64,000 nucleotides of DNA. It comes from Sphingobacterium sp. UBA7855. GTDB lineage: Bacteria; Bacteroidota; Bacteroidia; Sphingobacteriales; Sphingobacteriaceae. A model generated the notes under the pieces. It saw only the letters and a list, made by a program, of their open reading frames with translations, did no database searches and was not told the DNA's origin. A program made the position numbers and the translations under genes. Below, piece after piece: positions 34,104 to 42,080 of this stretch. The stretch lies in assembly GCA_002500745.1 (NCBI GenBank), contig DLST01000015.1:165587-229586 (forward strand), read 5' to 3'. How positions within the stretch are numbered: the stretch's first letter is position 1; the number at the start of each line of letters is the position of its first letter.

Positions 34104-35224
34104 ACAACACGTTTAACATAGTCTGTATAGGAAAGGATAATACGGACCACCTTCTCAGCAACATTAGGCATTGAATAATCTGCCACATTGCGCATACTTC
34201 TTATTTGTCCCACATCTTGCAGCTTCAATTGAAGCAATCCCTGTATAATCCGTTCAGGAGACAACCCAACCATCATAACAGAAGCTTCCTCCATGGCTTC
34301 AGGACGTTCGTGCGCCTGACGGAGATTTAAAGCTCGAAAATTTAAAATCGATGATTCCTCAGATATTGTACCTGAATCGGACAAACATGCGTATGAATGC
34401 ATTTGTAATGCATTGTAATCATGAAACCCTAAGGGTTTTAAGAATTGAATTTCTTGCCGCATTGAAATCTCCATACTGTCAATCATTTTACGGGTGCGCG
34501 GATGTGTCGAAACAATCACGGGGAAATTATACTTTTCCGCAATCATATTTAAAGACACCATCAAATTATTAAAATTACGTTGATCATTGATGTTTTCTTC
34601 ACGATGTGATGAAACAACAAAGAAATTACGGTTTTCTAACCCGAGTTTATTTAATACATCAGAGGCTTCAATTTGAGGTAGATAATGGTTAAGCACCTCA
34701 AACATTGGAGATCCTGTCTTTATAATGCGATCTGCAGGAAGCCCTTCACGTAATAAGTACTCGCGAGCAATATCAGAATATGTTAAATTAACATCTGATA
34801 TATGATCGACAATCTTACGATTGGTTTCTTCGGGCACTCGTTGATCAAAACAACGATTACCAGCTTCCATATGAAAAATAGGAATATGTCGTTTCTTTGC
34901 CGGAATTGCGCATAGACACGAATTTGTATCACCGAGAACTAGAAAAGCATCTGGCTGTAATTGTTCCAATAAAGGGTCTATCTTAATTAAAATATTACCT
35001 ACAGTTTCTGTAGCAGTAGTTCCAGCCGCCTCTAAAAAAAAGTTCGGCTTCCGTAACTTCAAGTCTTCGAAGAAAATCTGATTTAATTCATAATCATAGT
35101 TTTGCCCTGTATGTACAAGAATATGTTCGATAGCTTCAGACGCATCTAAAGCCGCTATTACTCGGGATAATCTTATAATTTCTGGTCGCGTCCCAACGAC
35201 AGTCATTACTTTAAGTTTTTTCAT
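34085..35224 (-). CDS. fnlC: UDP-L-FucNAc-forming C2 epimerase, FnlC/CapG/WbjD-like
   Basis: Epimerase of 379 residues in the non-hydrolysing UDP-GlcNAc 2-epimerase fold. VVGTRPEIIRLSRVI, HTGQNYDYELNQIFFEDL, VLGDTNSCLCAI, HMEAGNRCFDQRVPEETNRKIVDHISDVN and SHREENIN match the family; the NRCFDQRVPEE form is typical of FnlC/CapG. It performs the last step, UDP-2-acetamido-2,6-dideoxy-L-talose to UDP-L-FucNAc. The order FnlA, FnlB, FnlC, WbuB is that of E. coli O26-type loci. It follows fnlB by 11 bp. Confidence 0.92.
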   Translation of the reverse strand: MKKLKVMTVVGTRPEIIRLSRVIAALDASEAIEHILVHTGQNYDYELNQIFFEDLKLRKPNFFLEAAGTTATETVGNILIKIDPLLEQLQPDAFLVLGDTNSCLCAIPAKKRHIPIFHMEAGNRCFDQRVPEETNRKIVDHISDVNLTYSDIAREYLLREGLPADRIIKTGSPMFEVLNHYLPQIEASDVLNKLGLENRNFFVVSSHREENINDQRNFNNLMVSLNMIAEKYNFPVIVSTHPRTRKMIDSMEISMRQEIQFLKPLGFHDYNALQMHSYACLSDSGTISEESSILNFRALNLRQAHERPEAMEEASVMMVGLSPERIIQGLLQLKLQDVGQIRSMRNVADYSMPNVAEKVVRIILSYTDYVKRVVWSEQI

Positions 35225-35235
35225 ATATCAATGTA

Positions 35236-36354
35236 CTATACAATTTCAAAATAAGTATCTGCATCAGCTGGATCAAATGGTTCATTAATCCAAAAAATAG
35301 TATATAGGTCTTCCTGGCCTATATTCTTAATATTATGTGTATACCATATCGGCATATCGACATAGGCTGGACTTTCGCCGTCCAAGTAGTAGTCTATTAC
35401 CTGATCGGTTCCAATTTTGCGCAATTGGATCAACGCCTTCCCTTTTATAACAGCAAATCGCTCTATTTTGCGCGTATGAAAATGATTGCCTCTTGTAACA
35501 TCAGACACCGTAGTTGAGAAAGAACATTGCCCTCCGATTCCTAGCCGTATTACCTCAACAAAAGCTCCCCTTTGATCATTATGCTTAGTCAAGCTCACAG
35601 GAAATTTTGAACTATAATCAATATATGAACGATAAGTATTAAATAGATTATGTTCAAAAAGATCATTTAGTACCGGAATTTCTCCCATATCCAAATACCG
35701 ATCTTTATAGGACTCCAACAAGCTCAAAACTTCAGAAACCCGCTTTACAGATGTTGGACCAACATATAAATCCGATTTACTTTCTCCCGAACGAATTTCA
35801 TTGATCATAAGATCAACCAATTCTTGAACGTAAATTAAACTTACCTCACTATCTGTTGCGATTACTGGAACTTCTCCATGAGTAAGTTGATAACAAAATG
35901 TTGCTATAAAAGAGTTATAATAGGGCTTGCCAAAAGCTCCAAAAACATTTGGAATTATAAGTCCTGTAAATGTTCCTTTTGCAGCTAAAGCCCAATTTTT
36001 AAAAAGAGACCTTCCTTCTCTTTTAGATCTACCGTAAAGATTATCGCGCTCTTCTTGGGTGGAAGAAGACATCAAGACATGTGCCTTTGAATTTGTTCTT
36101 TTTAAAGAATCGATTAGCCTCTGAACCAGTGCAACGTTAGTATCATATATAGCTTGCTCAGACTCGTGACGATTCATTGCTGCTAAATGTATGATAACGT
36201 CGCAAGATGAAACAAATTCATCAAGTTGAGAAGCTGATTCGAAGTATTCTTTATAAAAATCTATACGCTGAAAATCTTCTGGGAACAAACCTAACGTATT
36301 ATACAAATGGCTGCCTATGAATCCATTTTGCCCTGTAATTCCTACTTTCTTCAT
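35236..36354 (-). CDS. fnlB: FnlB/CapF-like bifunctional epimerase-reductase with cupin domain
   Basis: Protein of 372 residues. The N-terminal SDR domain has VGITGQNGFIGSHLYN, IHLAAMNRHE and a Tyr-x3-Lys in LYGRSKREG. The C-terminal cupin (about 250-372) has RGAFVEVIR, GQCSFSTTVSDVTRGNHFHTRKIERFAVI and WYTHNIKNIG, with metal-binding His. CapF epimerises at C3 in the cupin domain and reduces C4 in the SDR domain to give UDP-2-acetamido-2,6-dideoxy-L-talose. It lies between FnlA-like and FnlC-like genes, completing the pathway from UDP-GlcNAc. Confidence 0.93.
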   Translation of the reverse strand: MKKVGITGQNGFIGSHLYNTLGLFPEDFQRIDFYKEYFESASQLDEFVSSCDVIIHLAAMNRHESEQAIYDTNVALVQRLIDSLKRTNSKAHVLMSSSTQEERDNLYGRSKREGRSLFKNWALAAKGTFTGLIIPNVFGAFGKPYYNSFIATFCYQLTHGEVPVIATDSEVSLIYVQELVDLMINEIRSGESKSDLYVGPTSVKRVSEVLSLLESYKDRYLDMGEIPVLNDLFEHNLFNTYRSYIDYSSKFPVSLTKHNDQRGAFVEVIRLGIGGQCSFSTTVSDVTRGNHFHTRKIERFAVIKGKALIQLRKIGTDQVIDYYLDGESPAYVDMPIWYTHNIKNIGQEDLYTIFWINEPFDPADADTYFEIV

Positions 36355-36363
36355 AAATGTACA

Positions 36364-37398
36364 TTAATAAGGATAATCCATAATATTTTCTCCGAAAACC
36401 TCTTTACGGATTATAGGCAATTTAGAGACTAAGTTTTTCAGCCCTTGCACCCCTTCTTGTTTCGCATTATGGGAGTGATAGTCTTCCACTTTAGCAATAT
36501 TCTGCTCACCTTCTGAAAAGTATTTTGCATAATTTAAATCTCTATTGTCTGCTGGAATACGGTAAAAATCACCCATATCTTCTGCTTTGACCATCTCTTC
36601 ACGCGTACATAATGTTTCATATAATTTCTCTCCATGTCGAGTGCCAATTATTTCAATCGGAACATTCTTGCCTGTTAGTTCTAATAATGCTTTAGCCAAA
36701 TCGCCTATATTCCCAGCTGGCGCTTTATTGACAAATAAATCTCCAGCATTTCCATTTTCAAAAGCAAAGAGAACTAAATCAACCGCATCTTCTAATGACA
36801 TGAAAAACCGGGACATATTCGGATCGGTGATCGTTATTGCGTGTCCTCTTTGAATTTGATTTAAAAACAAAGGAATAACAGAGCCTCGTGAAGCCATAAC
36901 ATTCCCATATCTCGTAAGACAAACAATCGTTTCTTTCAGATTCCTGGCTTCAGCGACTGCAACTTTTTCCATCATCGCTTTAGATATCCCCATCGCATTG
37001 ATCGGATAAGCCGCTTTATCCGTTGACAGGCAGATAACCTTTTTAACACCATTAAAAGCAGCCGCACGAATAACATTTTGCGTACCCTCAACATTTGTTT
37101 TAACCGCTTCCATGGGAAAAAACTCACACGAAGGCACCTGTTTCAAGGCAGCAGCATGAAAAATATAATCAACCCCTCTAGTAGCAGGATCAACAGAAGT
37201 ATAGTTTCTTACGTCTCCAATATAATACTTGATCTTGTCATTTTTATACAAATTACGCATATCGTCCTGTTTTTTCTCATCTCTAGAAAAAACTCGAATT
37301 TCCCTGAAATGGTCTGTATTTAAAAACCTATTTAATACAGCGGTGCCAAATGACCCAGTCCCACCAGTGATTAACAATACTTTATTTCTTATCTCCAT
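36364..37398 (-). CDS. fnlA: FnlA/CapE-like UDP-GlcNAc 4,6-dehydratase / 5-epimerase
   Basis: Soluble SDR of 344 residues. LLITGGTGSFGTAVLNRFL, FHAAALKQVPSCEFFP, LSTDKAAYPINAMGISKAMMEK and RHGEKLYETL match CapE/FnlA/WbjB. The catalytic motif is Met-x3-Lys (MGISK), as usual for this group. It converts UDP-GlcNAc to the 4-keto-6-deoxy L-sugar, the first step to UDP-L-FucNAc. It is followed by fnlB at 9 bp and preceded by the HisF-like gene at 13 bp, linking the FucNAc pathway to the amidotransferase trio. Confidence 0.93.
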   Translation of the reverse strand: MEIRNKVLLITGGTGSFGTAVLNRFLNTDHFREIRVFSRDEKKQDDMRNLYKNDKIKYYIGDVRNYTSVDPATRGVDYIFHAAALKQVPSCEFFPMEAVKTNVEGTQNVIRAAAFNGVKKVICLSTDKAAYPINAMGISKAMMEKVAVAEARNLKETIVCLTRYGNVMASRGSVIPLFLNQIQRGHAITITDPNMSRFFMSLEDAVDLVLFAFENGNAGDLFVNKAPAGNIGDLAKALLELTGKNVPIEIIGTRHGEKLYETLCTREEMVKAEDMGDFYRIPADNRDLNYAKYFSEGEQNIAKVEDYHSHNAKQEGVQGLKNLVSKLPIIRKEVFGENIMDYPY

Positions 37399-37411
37399 TA
37401 TTTTATTAATC

Positions 37412-38170
37412 TTAATACAATTTTTCTTTCTCCTCTTTTGATGGATAGTTGATCAATACCGCTTTATAAACTCCTTTAAACACGAATAGGCTACCAGCGG
37501 CGACACCAATAATGTTATGTCGTTTAATAACTGCCTGAATATCATCTAATGATCCTGCTCCTCCCAAAACTGTCATCGGAAGCGATGTGCTATTCCGGGC
37601 CTTATCGATGAGAGACATATCATAGCCTTTCATTATACCATCTTGATCGATTGAGTTAATAACAATTTCACCAGCGCCTAATTTTTGAGCCTCTTCGATA
37701 AACTTAAACGGGTTTATGCCAGTAGACTTCTTACCGTTGTGTGTATAGATCTCATACCCACCAAAAAGCTTTTTTTTCACATCTAAAACCACAATTACCG
37801 ATTGAGAGCCCACTCGTTCGGCAATTTGAGTGATGAGATTAGGGTTGTGAATCACCGATGAAGATAAAGCAATTTTTTCTATACCAAGGCTGAATATTCG
37901 TTGTGCTTGCTCAACAGTCTTAACTCCACCACCATAACATAAAGGCATGCGAGATTGATTTGCTATGCGCTCGATTAAACTATAATTAGGCTCCTGGCCT
38001 TTTACAGTTGCATCAATATCGAAAATTGCCAATTCGTCAACCGTTTTTTCATTAAAAATCTTAACTGCATTAATAGGATCCCCAACATATTTCGGATTTT
38101 TGAAATTTACAGTCTTTACAAGCCCATTATCCTGGATAAGTAGACTGGGAATTATTCTTGGTCTCAACAT
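37412..38170 (-). CDS. HisF-like cyclase subunit of a sugar amidotransferase (WbuZ/HisF2-type)
   Basis: TIM-barrel protein of 252 residues related to HisF (LRPRIIPSLLIQDN, DELAIFDIDATVKG, LCYGGGVKTVEQAQRIFSLG, VVLDVKK, EIVINSIDQDGIMKGYD, VLGGAGSLDDI). The first catalytic Asp of histidine-pathway HisF (Asp11, PCLD) is Leu here (PSLL), while the second (VLDVKK) is kept. This fits the HisF2/WbuZ group that channels ammonia from a HisH partner to a sugar amidotransferase. It lies 12 bp after the HisH-like gene and next to WbpG- and FnlA-like genes, not in a his operon. Confidence 0.9.
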   Translation of the reverse strand: MLRPRIIPSLLIQDNGLVKTVNFKNPKYVGDPINAVKIFNEKTVDELAIFDIDATVKGQEPNYSLIERIANQSRMPLCYGGGVKTVEQAQRIFSLGIEKIALSSSVIHNPNLITQIAERVGSQSVIVVLDVKKKLFGGYEIYTHNGKKSTGINPFKFIEEAQKLGAGEIVINSIDQDGIMKGYDMSLIDKARNSTSLPMTVLGGAGSLDDIQAVIKRHNIIGVAAGSLFVFKGVYKAVLINYPSKEEKEKLY

Positions 38171-38182
38171 CTCTTTAAATCT

Positions 38183-38797
38183 CTATATTCTTGAAAAGTT
38201 ATTCAATAATATTTCACCATAGTGATGGCTTTTCTCGGGATGAAATTGAATACCGTATCTATTTTTAAAATAAGCCGCCGATGCAAATTCACCACCATAA
38301 GTCGTAGTCGCCAAAACATCTTCTGAACGATTGCATTCAAAATAATAAGAATGCAAAAAATAAAAAATAGCATTATTTTCCAATCCTTCGAACAATAAGA
38401 CATCTTTAGTAGGTTTTACATCGTTCCATCCCATATGAGGCAATCGTGTTATCTGATTAATCTTACGTTCATCGAACTTTTTTACCTTCGCGTCAATCCA
38501 CTTTAGCCCTTCCATTTGACCTTCTTCACTACTATTAGCCATCATTTGCATTCCTACACATATACCAATAACTGGCACATTGTCTTCAAGAACCAACTCG
38601 TCAAGCGCTTCTCGCATCCCTGAACGGTTAAGTTGGTTCATCGCATGATCAAAATGTCCTACTCCGGGCAAGATTAACTTTTCCGCCCCAATGAGGTCCG
38701 CTTTGGTCCTAGCAATCTTAACAGGTACATCAACTCTTTTATACACATTTACAAAAGCATTAATATTTCCAACTCCGTAATCAATTAAAGTAATCAT
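38183..38797 (-). CDS. HisH-like glutaminase subunit of a sugar amidotransferase (WbuY/HisH2-type)
   Basis: Class I glutamine amidotransferase of 204 residues. VIGICVGMQMM has the nucleophilic Cys, and GIQFHPEKSHHYG supplies the His and Glu of the triad. KLILPGVGHFDHAM is the HisH-type oxyanion region. It releases ammonia from glutamine for the WbpG-like enzyme through the HisF-like barrel. Its ATG overlaps the WbpG-like gene by 4 bp. The setting shows it is a polysaccharide enzyme rather than part of histidine synthesis. Confidence 0.92.
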   Translation of the reverse strand: MITLIDYGVGNINAFVNVYKRVDVPVKIARTKADLIGAEKLILPGVGHFDHAMNQLNRSGMREALDELVLEDNVPVIGICVGMQMMANSSEEGQMEGLKWIDAKVKKFDERKINQITRLPHMGWNDVKPTKDVLLFEGLENNAIFYFLHSYYFECNRSEDVLATTTYGGEFASAAYFKNRYGIQFHPEKSHHYGEILLNNFSRI

Positions 38798-39933
38798 CTG
38801 AACAAGCGTTTCTCCATTCCCAATTTCTGCATTACCGTAGCTCCAAGCTTGATAATGCCTATTTTATTTTTATAATCTCTAAAGGTTTTGTTTTCACCTT
38901 CAAAAATTTCTTGCAATTCTTGTTTTGTTAAGTCTAATTTGTTAGCGACATATTCAAATTCCTTTTGCAGAAACTCTTCTGATAATTCAGGTCTTGAAAT
39001 TCGCTCTAAAGCTTCTTCGCGCGTCATCTGCCCTGTTAAAATAAGAGAAGAGAAGTGTGCACGTCGCTTTTCGAAGCCAAACTTCCTCGGCAACCAATAG
39101 TCTTCATAAAATCTTGTAAATCTCGACTCATGATGCTTATGTTGAAAAGATTCCCAGCCAAACTTTTCCGACAACAAATTTTCAGCACCTTTTTTGGTAA
39201 AAGGAATTAAGTTTAACGGTTTGAAAACTTCCATCCCATAGACATATTTGTAATAAATCTTATAAGATAAAATATCAACTAAAGGAAATGTCTTTAATTT
39301 GCGCTTGCCGAATTTTCCGTGAATATCTTTAACTAATCGCGTATCAATACCAGGAAAGCCCCCCCATTCTTCAGGTTCACGACAACATTCCGTAGAAAAG
39401 TTCCCGCCCGTAAGGACATAATTAATCTTATGTTTCTTAGCAAACTTATATAAACCTGAAAAAAAAGCATAATCTTGAGGCAAGTCTTGATCCGCAATTT
39501 GCGATTTCAAAAAAGCCACCTGAAGATCTTTCATTTCTTCCCAATTTATCACCTCGGTATATAAATCTAGATTAAGTCCGTTGATCAATTTTTCAATGTT
39601 CCCAACAGCTTTATCAGTGTTCCACCCTGCATCAACGTGGAATATTAGAGGCCGAATCCCCATAATTTCCTTAGCAACATATGCTGCATAAGAACTATCG
39701 AGCCCACCACTTAAACCTATAATGCAGTCGAAATCTTTATTCTTACTGGTCTTCTTTATACGGTCCGCAATACGCATCAATTCATTATATCCGCGCTCAT
39801 CGGTATGCCAGTTGGGCTCAATATTTTCCTTAAAATTGGTATAATAGTCACTTTCTCCTTTTTCATTAAAAACAATATTAGGATCTGTTGTATCCATAAT
39901 TGTTTTTGTACATATTTGGTACAGTCTATTCAT
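38794..39933 (-). CDS. WbpG/PseA-like N-acetyl sugar amidotransferase (WbuX-type)
   Basis: Protein of 379 residues in the adenine-nucleotide alpha-hydrolase (PP-loop) fold. DCIIGLSGGLDSSYAAYVA is the PP-loop, RPLIFHVDAGWNTDKAVGNIEKL follows, and YQICTKTIMDTTDPN at the N-terminus and FSTECCREPEEWGG hold Cys motifs of the WbpG family. These enzymes convert an acetamido group to an acetamidino group using ammonia. Adjacent fnlABC points to L-FucNAc as substrate (L-FucNAm), as for the WbuX-WbuY-WbuZ group of E. coli O145 (from memory). A nonulosonic acid substrate, as for PseA or PtmG, is the alternative. Confidence 0.9.
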   Translation of the reverse strand: MNRLYQICTKTIMDTTDPNIVFNEKGESDYYTNFKENIEPNWHTDERGYNELMRIADRIKKTSKNKDFDCIIGLSGGLDSSYAAYVAKEIMGIRPLIFHVDAGWNTDKAVGNIEKLINGLNLDLYTEVINWEEMKDLQVAFLKSQIADQDLPQDYAFFSGLYKFAKKHKINYVLTGGNFSTECCREPEEWGGFPGIDTRLVKDIHGKFGKRKLKTFPLVDILSYKIYYKYVYGMEVFKPLNLIPFTKKGAENLLSEKFGWESFQHKHHESRFTRFYEDYWLPRKFGFEKRRAHFSSLILTGQMTREEALERISRPELSEEFLQKEFEYVANKLDLTKQELQEIFEGENKTFRDYKNKIGIIKLGATVMQKLGMEKRLFR

Positions 39934-39937
39934 TTCT

Positions 39938-41149
39938 TTAATTCCTTTCTAGAATATCTTTATAAAGTTTAATATATTTATTAAAACAATTTACCTTGTT
40001 GAAAAATTCCTCCGCCCTTTTTACGCAGGCTTTGCTATAATAATCTTTACCCTTTTTTTTAACTTCTAATATTGCTTGCAATAATTGTGAAGTATCTCCC
40101 TTTTCGACAATAATACCCGTACTTTCCGAAATTGTTTCAGGTGCGCCCCCTGAGCGAAACGTTACAACAGGAGTTCCACATGCTTGAGCTTCTATATTAG
40201 TCATGCCTAAAGCTTCTTCCAATGTTGGATTAACGAAAACATCGGCTAAAGAATAGTACTCTGCTAGCTCCTCCACTCTCTCAGTTGGCTTTAAACCAAT
40301 AATATTAGAGGGGAGCTTCTTAAGTTGCTGATCATTTAAACCAATTAACACAATCTGAAATTCTGTTCCTAAGTTCACCGACAAATCAATAAAGTATTGC
40401 AATCCTTTTCTTTCAGACCAAGGATTAGCGACACCTAAAATAACATACTTAGATCTTAGTCCATGCTTTTCAATAAGGGCAGAGGAATAGGAGGGCTTAA
40501 ACATTTCTAAATCAATACCATTTCGAATAACATTCACCCTTTTATCTCGTAGAAATGATTTATTTACTTCTTGTCCCAGCCAATTTGAAACCGGAACTAT
40601 AGTTAAATTTTCTACTGATGTGAATAACTCTCTCTTGCGCTTGAAATTCCATTCGGAGTTATCGATGATTGACTTTGGATAGGTATTTATTAATGGACAT
40701 TCGAAACACTGCAATTTCCATTTTTCGCAGCCAGTATACTCATAGTAAGCACAATGCCCTGTAAATGACCAGCAATCATGAAATGTCCATACAACTGGAA
40801 TTTTTGATTCCTTCAAATATTCAAACAAAAGGCCAATATGAATGAAATATCCATGTACGTGTTGTAACTGAATTAAATCTGGCTTCACCTGTTTGATTTT
40901 ACGAATCAATCGGCGAGTTGCATGTTTGGAAGCGAATCCATGTCTATCGGTTATTCTTGTATAAAGTACGTGATATAAAACATTTAATTTATTCCCTATC
41001 TTATAAATGAATGATTTAGATGGCTTTGACTCCCTACCATATGCAATAAAGCTTTCTCCGCCTTCAGCCAAAATCACCTCTCCAATTTGTTCAGCAATAC
41101 GACCAACGGAACCCACATTTAGTTCACTCGATATTTGAAAAACCCTCAT
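39938..41149 (-). CDS. Glycosyltransferase family 4 protein
   Basis: GT-B glycosyltransferase of 403 residues. RVFQISSELNVGSVGRIAEQIG is the N-terminal loop. PDLIQLQHVHGYFIHI, WTFHDCWSFTGHCAYYEYTGCEKW and CFECPLINTYPKS are features of WcaC/colanic-acid-type transferases. ILGVANPWSERKGLQYFIDL and VFVNPTLEEALGMTNIEAQACGTPVVTFRSGGAPETI form the donor site. It lies 5 bp before the WbpG-like gene. Donor and acceptor are unknown. Confidence 0.9.
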   Translation of the reverse strand: MRVFQISSELNVGSVGRIAEQIGEVILAEGGESFIAYGRESKPSKSFIYKIGNKLNVLYHVLYTRITDRHGFASKHATRRLIRKIKQVKPDLIQLQHVHGYFIHIGLLFEYLKESKIPVVWTFHDCWSFTGHCAYYEYTGCEKWKLQCFECPLINTYPKSIIDNSEWNFKRKRELFTSVENLTIVPVSNWLGQEVNKSFLRDKRVNVIRNGIDLEMFKPSYSSALIEKHGLRSKYVILGVANPWSERKGLQYFIDLSVNLGTEFQIVLIGLNDQQLKKLPSNIIGLKPTERVEELAEYYSLADVFVNPTLEEALGMTNIEAQACGTPVVTFRSGGAPETISESTGIIVEKGDTSQLLQAILEVKKKGKDYYSKACVKRAEEFFNKVNCFNKYIKLYKDILERN

Positions 41150-41212
41150 TATAAATAAATTATCATTGGTAATCTTTTTAATCTCTAACTGACCTTAGCA
41201 AATTATGCATCT

Positions 41213-42076
41213 CTATCTGAGGTCAATTAATGTACAATTATCTTGAAACTTAATATATTCAATTGCGAAAGACCCCTCATGAATAATGACTAACCTACCA
41301 CATTCGCGAACTAACTTAACTAATACGATCTCGGCGGCAGTATTAGTTTGAATGATCTTCTCAAATAAGTGAAGTTCTTCCACCTTTTCAGTATTCATGT
41401 AAGGATGGGGTTTTACCATAGTATAAAATCCCTTAAATTTTTCTAAATAATCTTTTACCTTAGTATTGAAGAAATAATTAGGCAAATATAGAAGTACAGA
41501 CTCCCCAATATAAGACCTATCAAAAATATTTAAATTTATCTCTTTCAGTTTAAAAACATGTTTAAAAAAAGGGTTACGAAAGGAAAGAACTTCTTTAGAT
41601 GTCTTTATATTACCTTCAAATTTCTCCTTATTGTATAAATACATTCCTTTAGTCAATGGGTGACCACCAACATAATTTTTAATTCCGAATATTTTTGAGA
41701 TAAGGATTTTAAATTTTGAAAGAATCGAATCAGGTTTTCTAATATAGTTATATGATGCATATCCTTCTTCATATGTAAAGATTGCTATCCCGTTCAAAAA
41801 ATAGAGCAAAAAGTACAAAAAAATCCCGTAATCTGAATCAATAAACAACTTATTGTATTTATTTTTATTTCTTAAAACAAAGATAATAGCAGAATAAGTA
41901 TTGTCCACCAAGTAAACATTCGACCAATAATTAGAAAGCTCTTCTATCCTCTTTTTAAAGCCCTGTACATCATTAAAATAATTCACCAAAATACAATCTT
42001 TTTCATTCTCATCTTCTATATTAGAAGCATTAATATATTGTAATGGTTTAGAGATTATATAAGCACTCTTTGTCAT
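41213..42076 (-). CDS. Sialyltransferase-like protein, candidate legionaminyltransferase
   Basis: Protein of 287 residues from the ATG at 42076 (an in-frame start at 42142 would overlap the polymerase gene by 62 bp). It shows the three marks of bacterial sialyltransferases in order: (D/E)(D/E)G as EEG at 103-105 (FTYEEGYASYNY), the HP motif at 224-225 (VKPHPYMN) and a Ser-containing third motif near 266-274 (IHEGSFAIEY). It resembles the GT52/polysialyltransferase fold. The cluster makes a CMP-activated nonulosonic acid and no other such transferase is present, so this is the best candidate to transfer it. The family assignment is by motif only. Confidence 0.65.
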   Translation of the reverse strand: MTKSAYIISKPLQYINASNIEDENEKDCILVNYFNDVQGFKKRIEELSNYWSNVYLVDNTYSAIIFVLRNKNKYNKLFIDSDYGIFLYFLLYFLNGIAIFTYEEGYASYNYIRKPDSILSKFKILISKIFGIKNYVGGHPLTKGMYLYNKEKFEGNIKTSKEVLSFRNPFFKHVFKLKEINLNIFDRSYIGESVLLYLPNYFFNTKVKDYLEKFKGFYTMVKPHPYMNTEKVEELHLFEKIIQTNTAAEIVLVKLVRECGRLVIIHEGSFAIEYIKFQDNCTLIDLR

Positions 42077-42080
42077 GTTT

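Noticed and set aside
34085-35224. General UDP-GlcNAc 2-epimerase WecB (UDP-ManNAc supply)
   Set aside because: The NRCFDQRVPEE form and the FnlA-FnlB neighbours point to the FnlC/CapG member of the fold.
37412-38797. Fragments of a histidine biosynthesis operon
   Set aside because: No other his genes are present, the HisF catalytic Asp11 is missing, and the WbpG-like partner overlaps the HisH gene by 4 bp.
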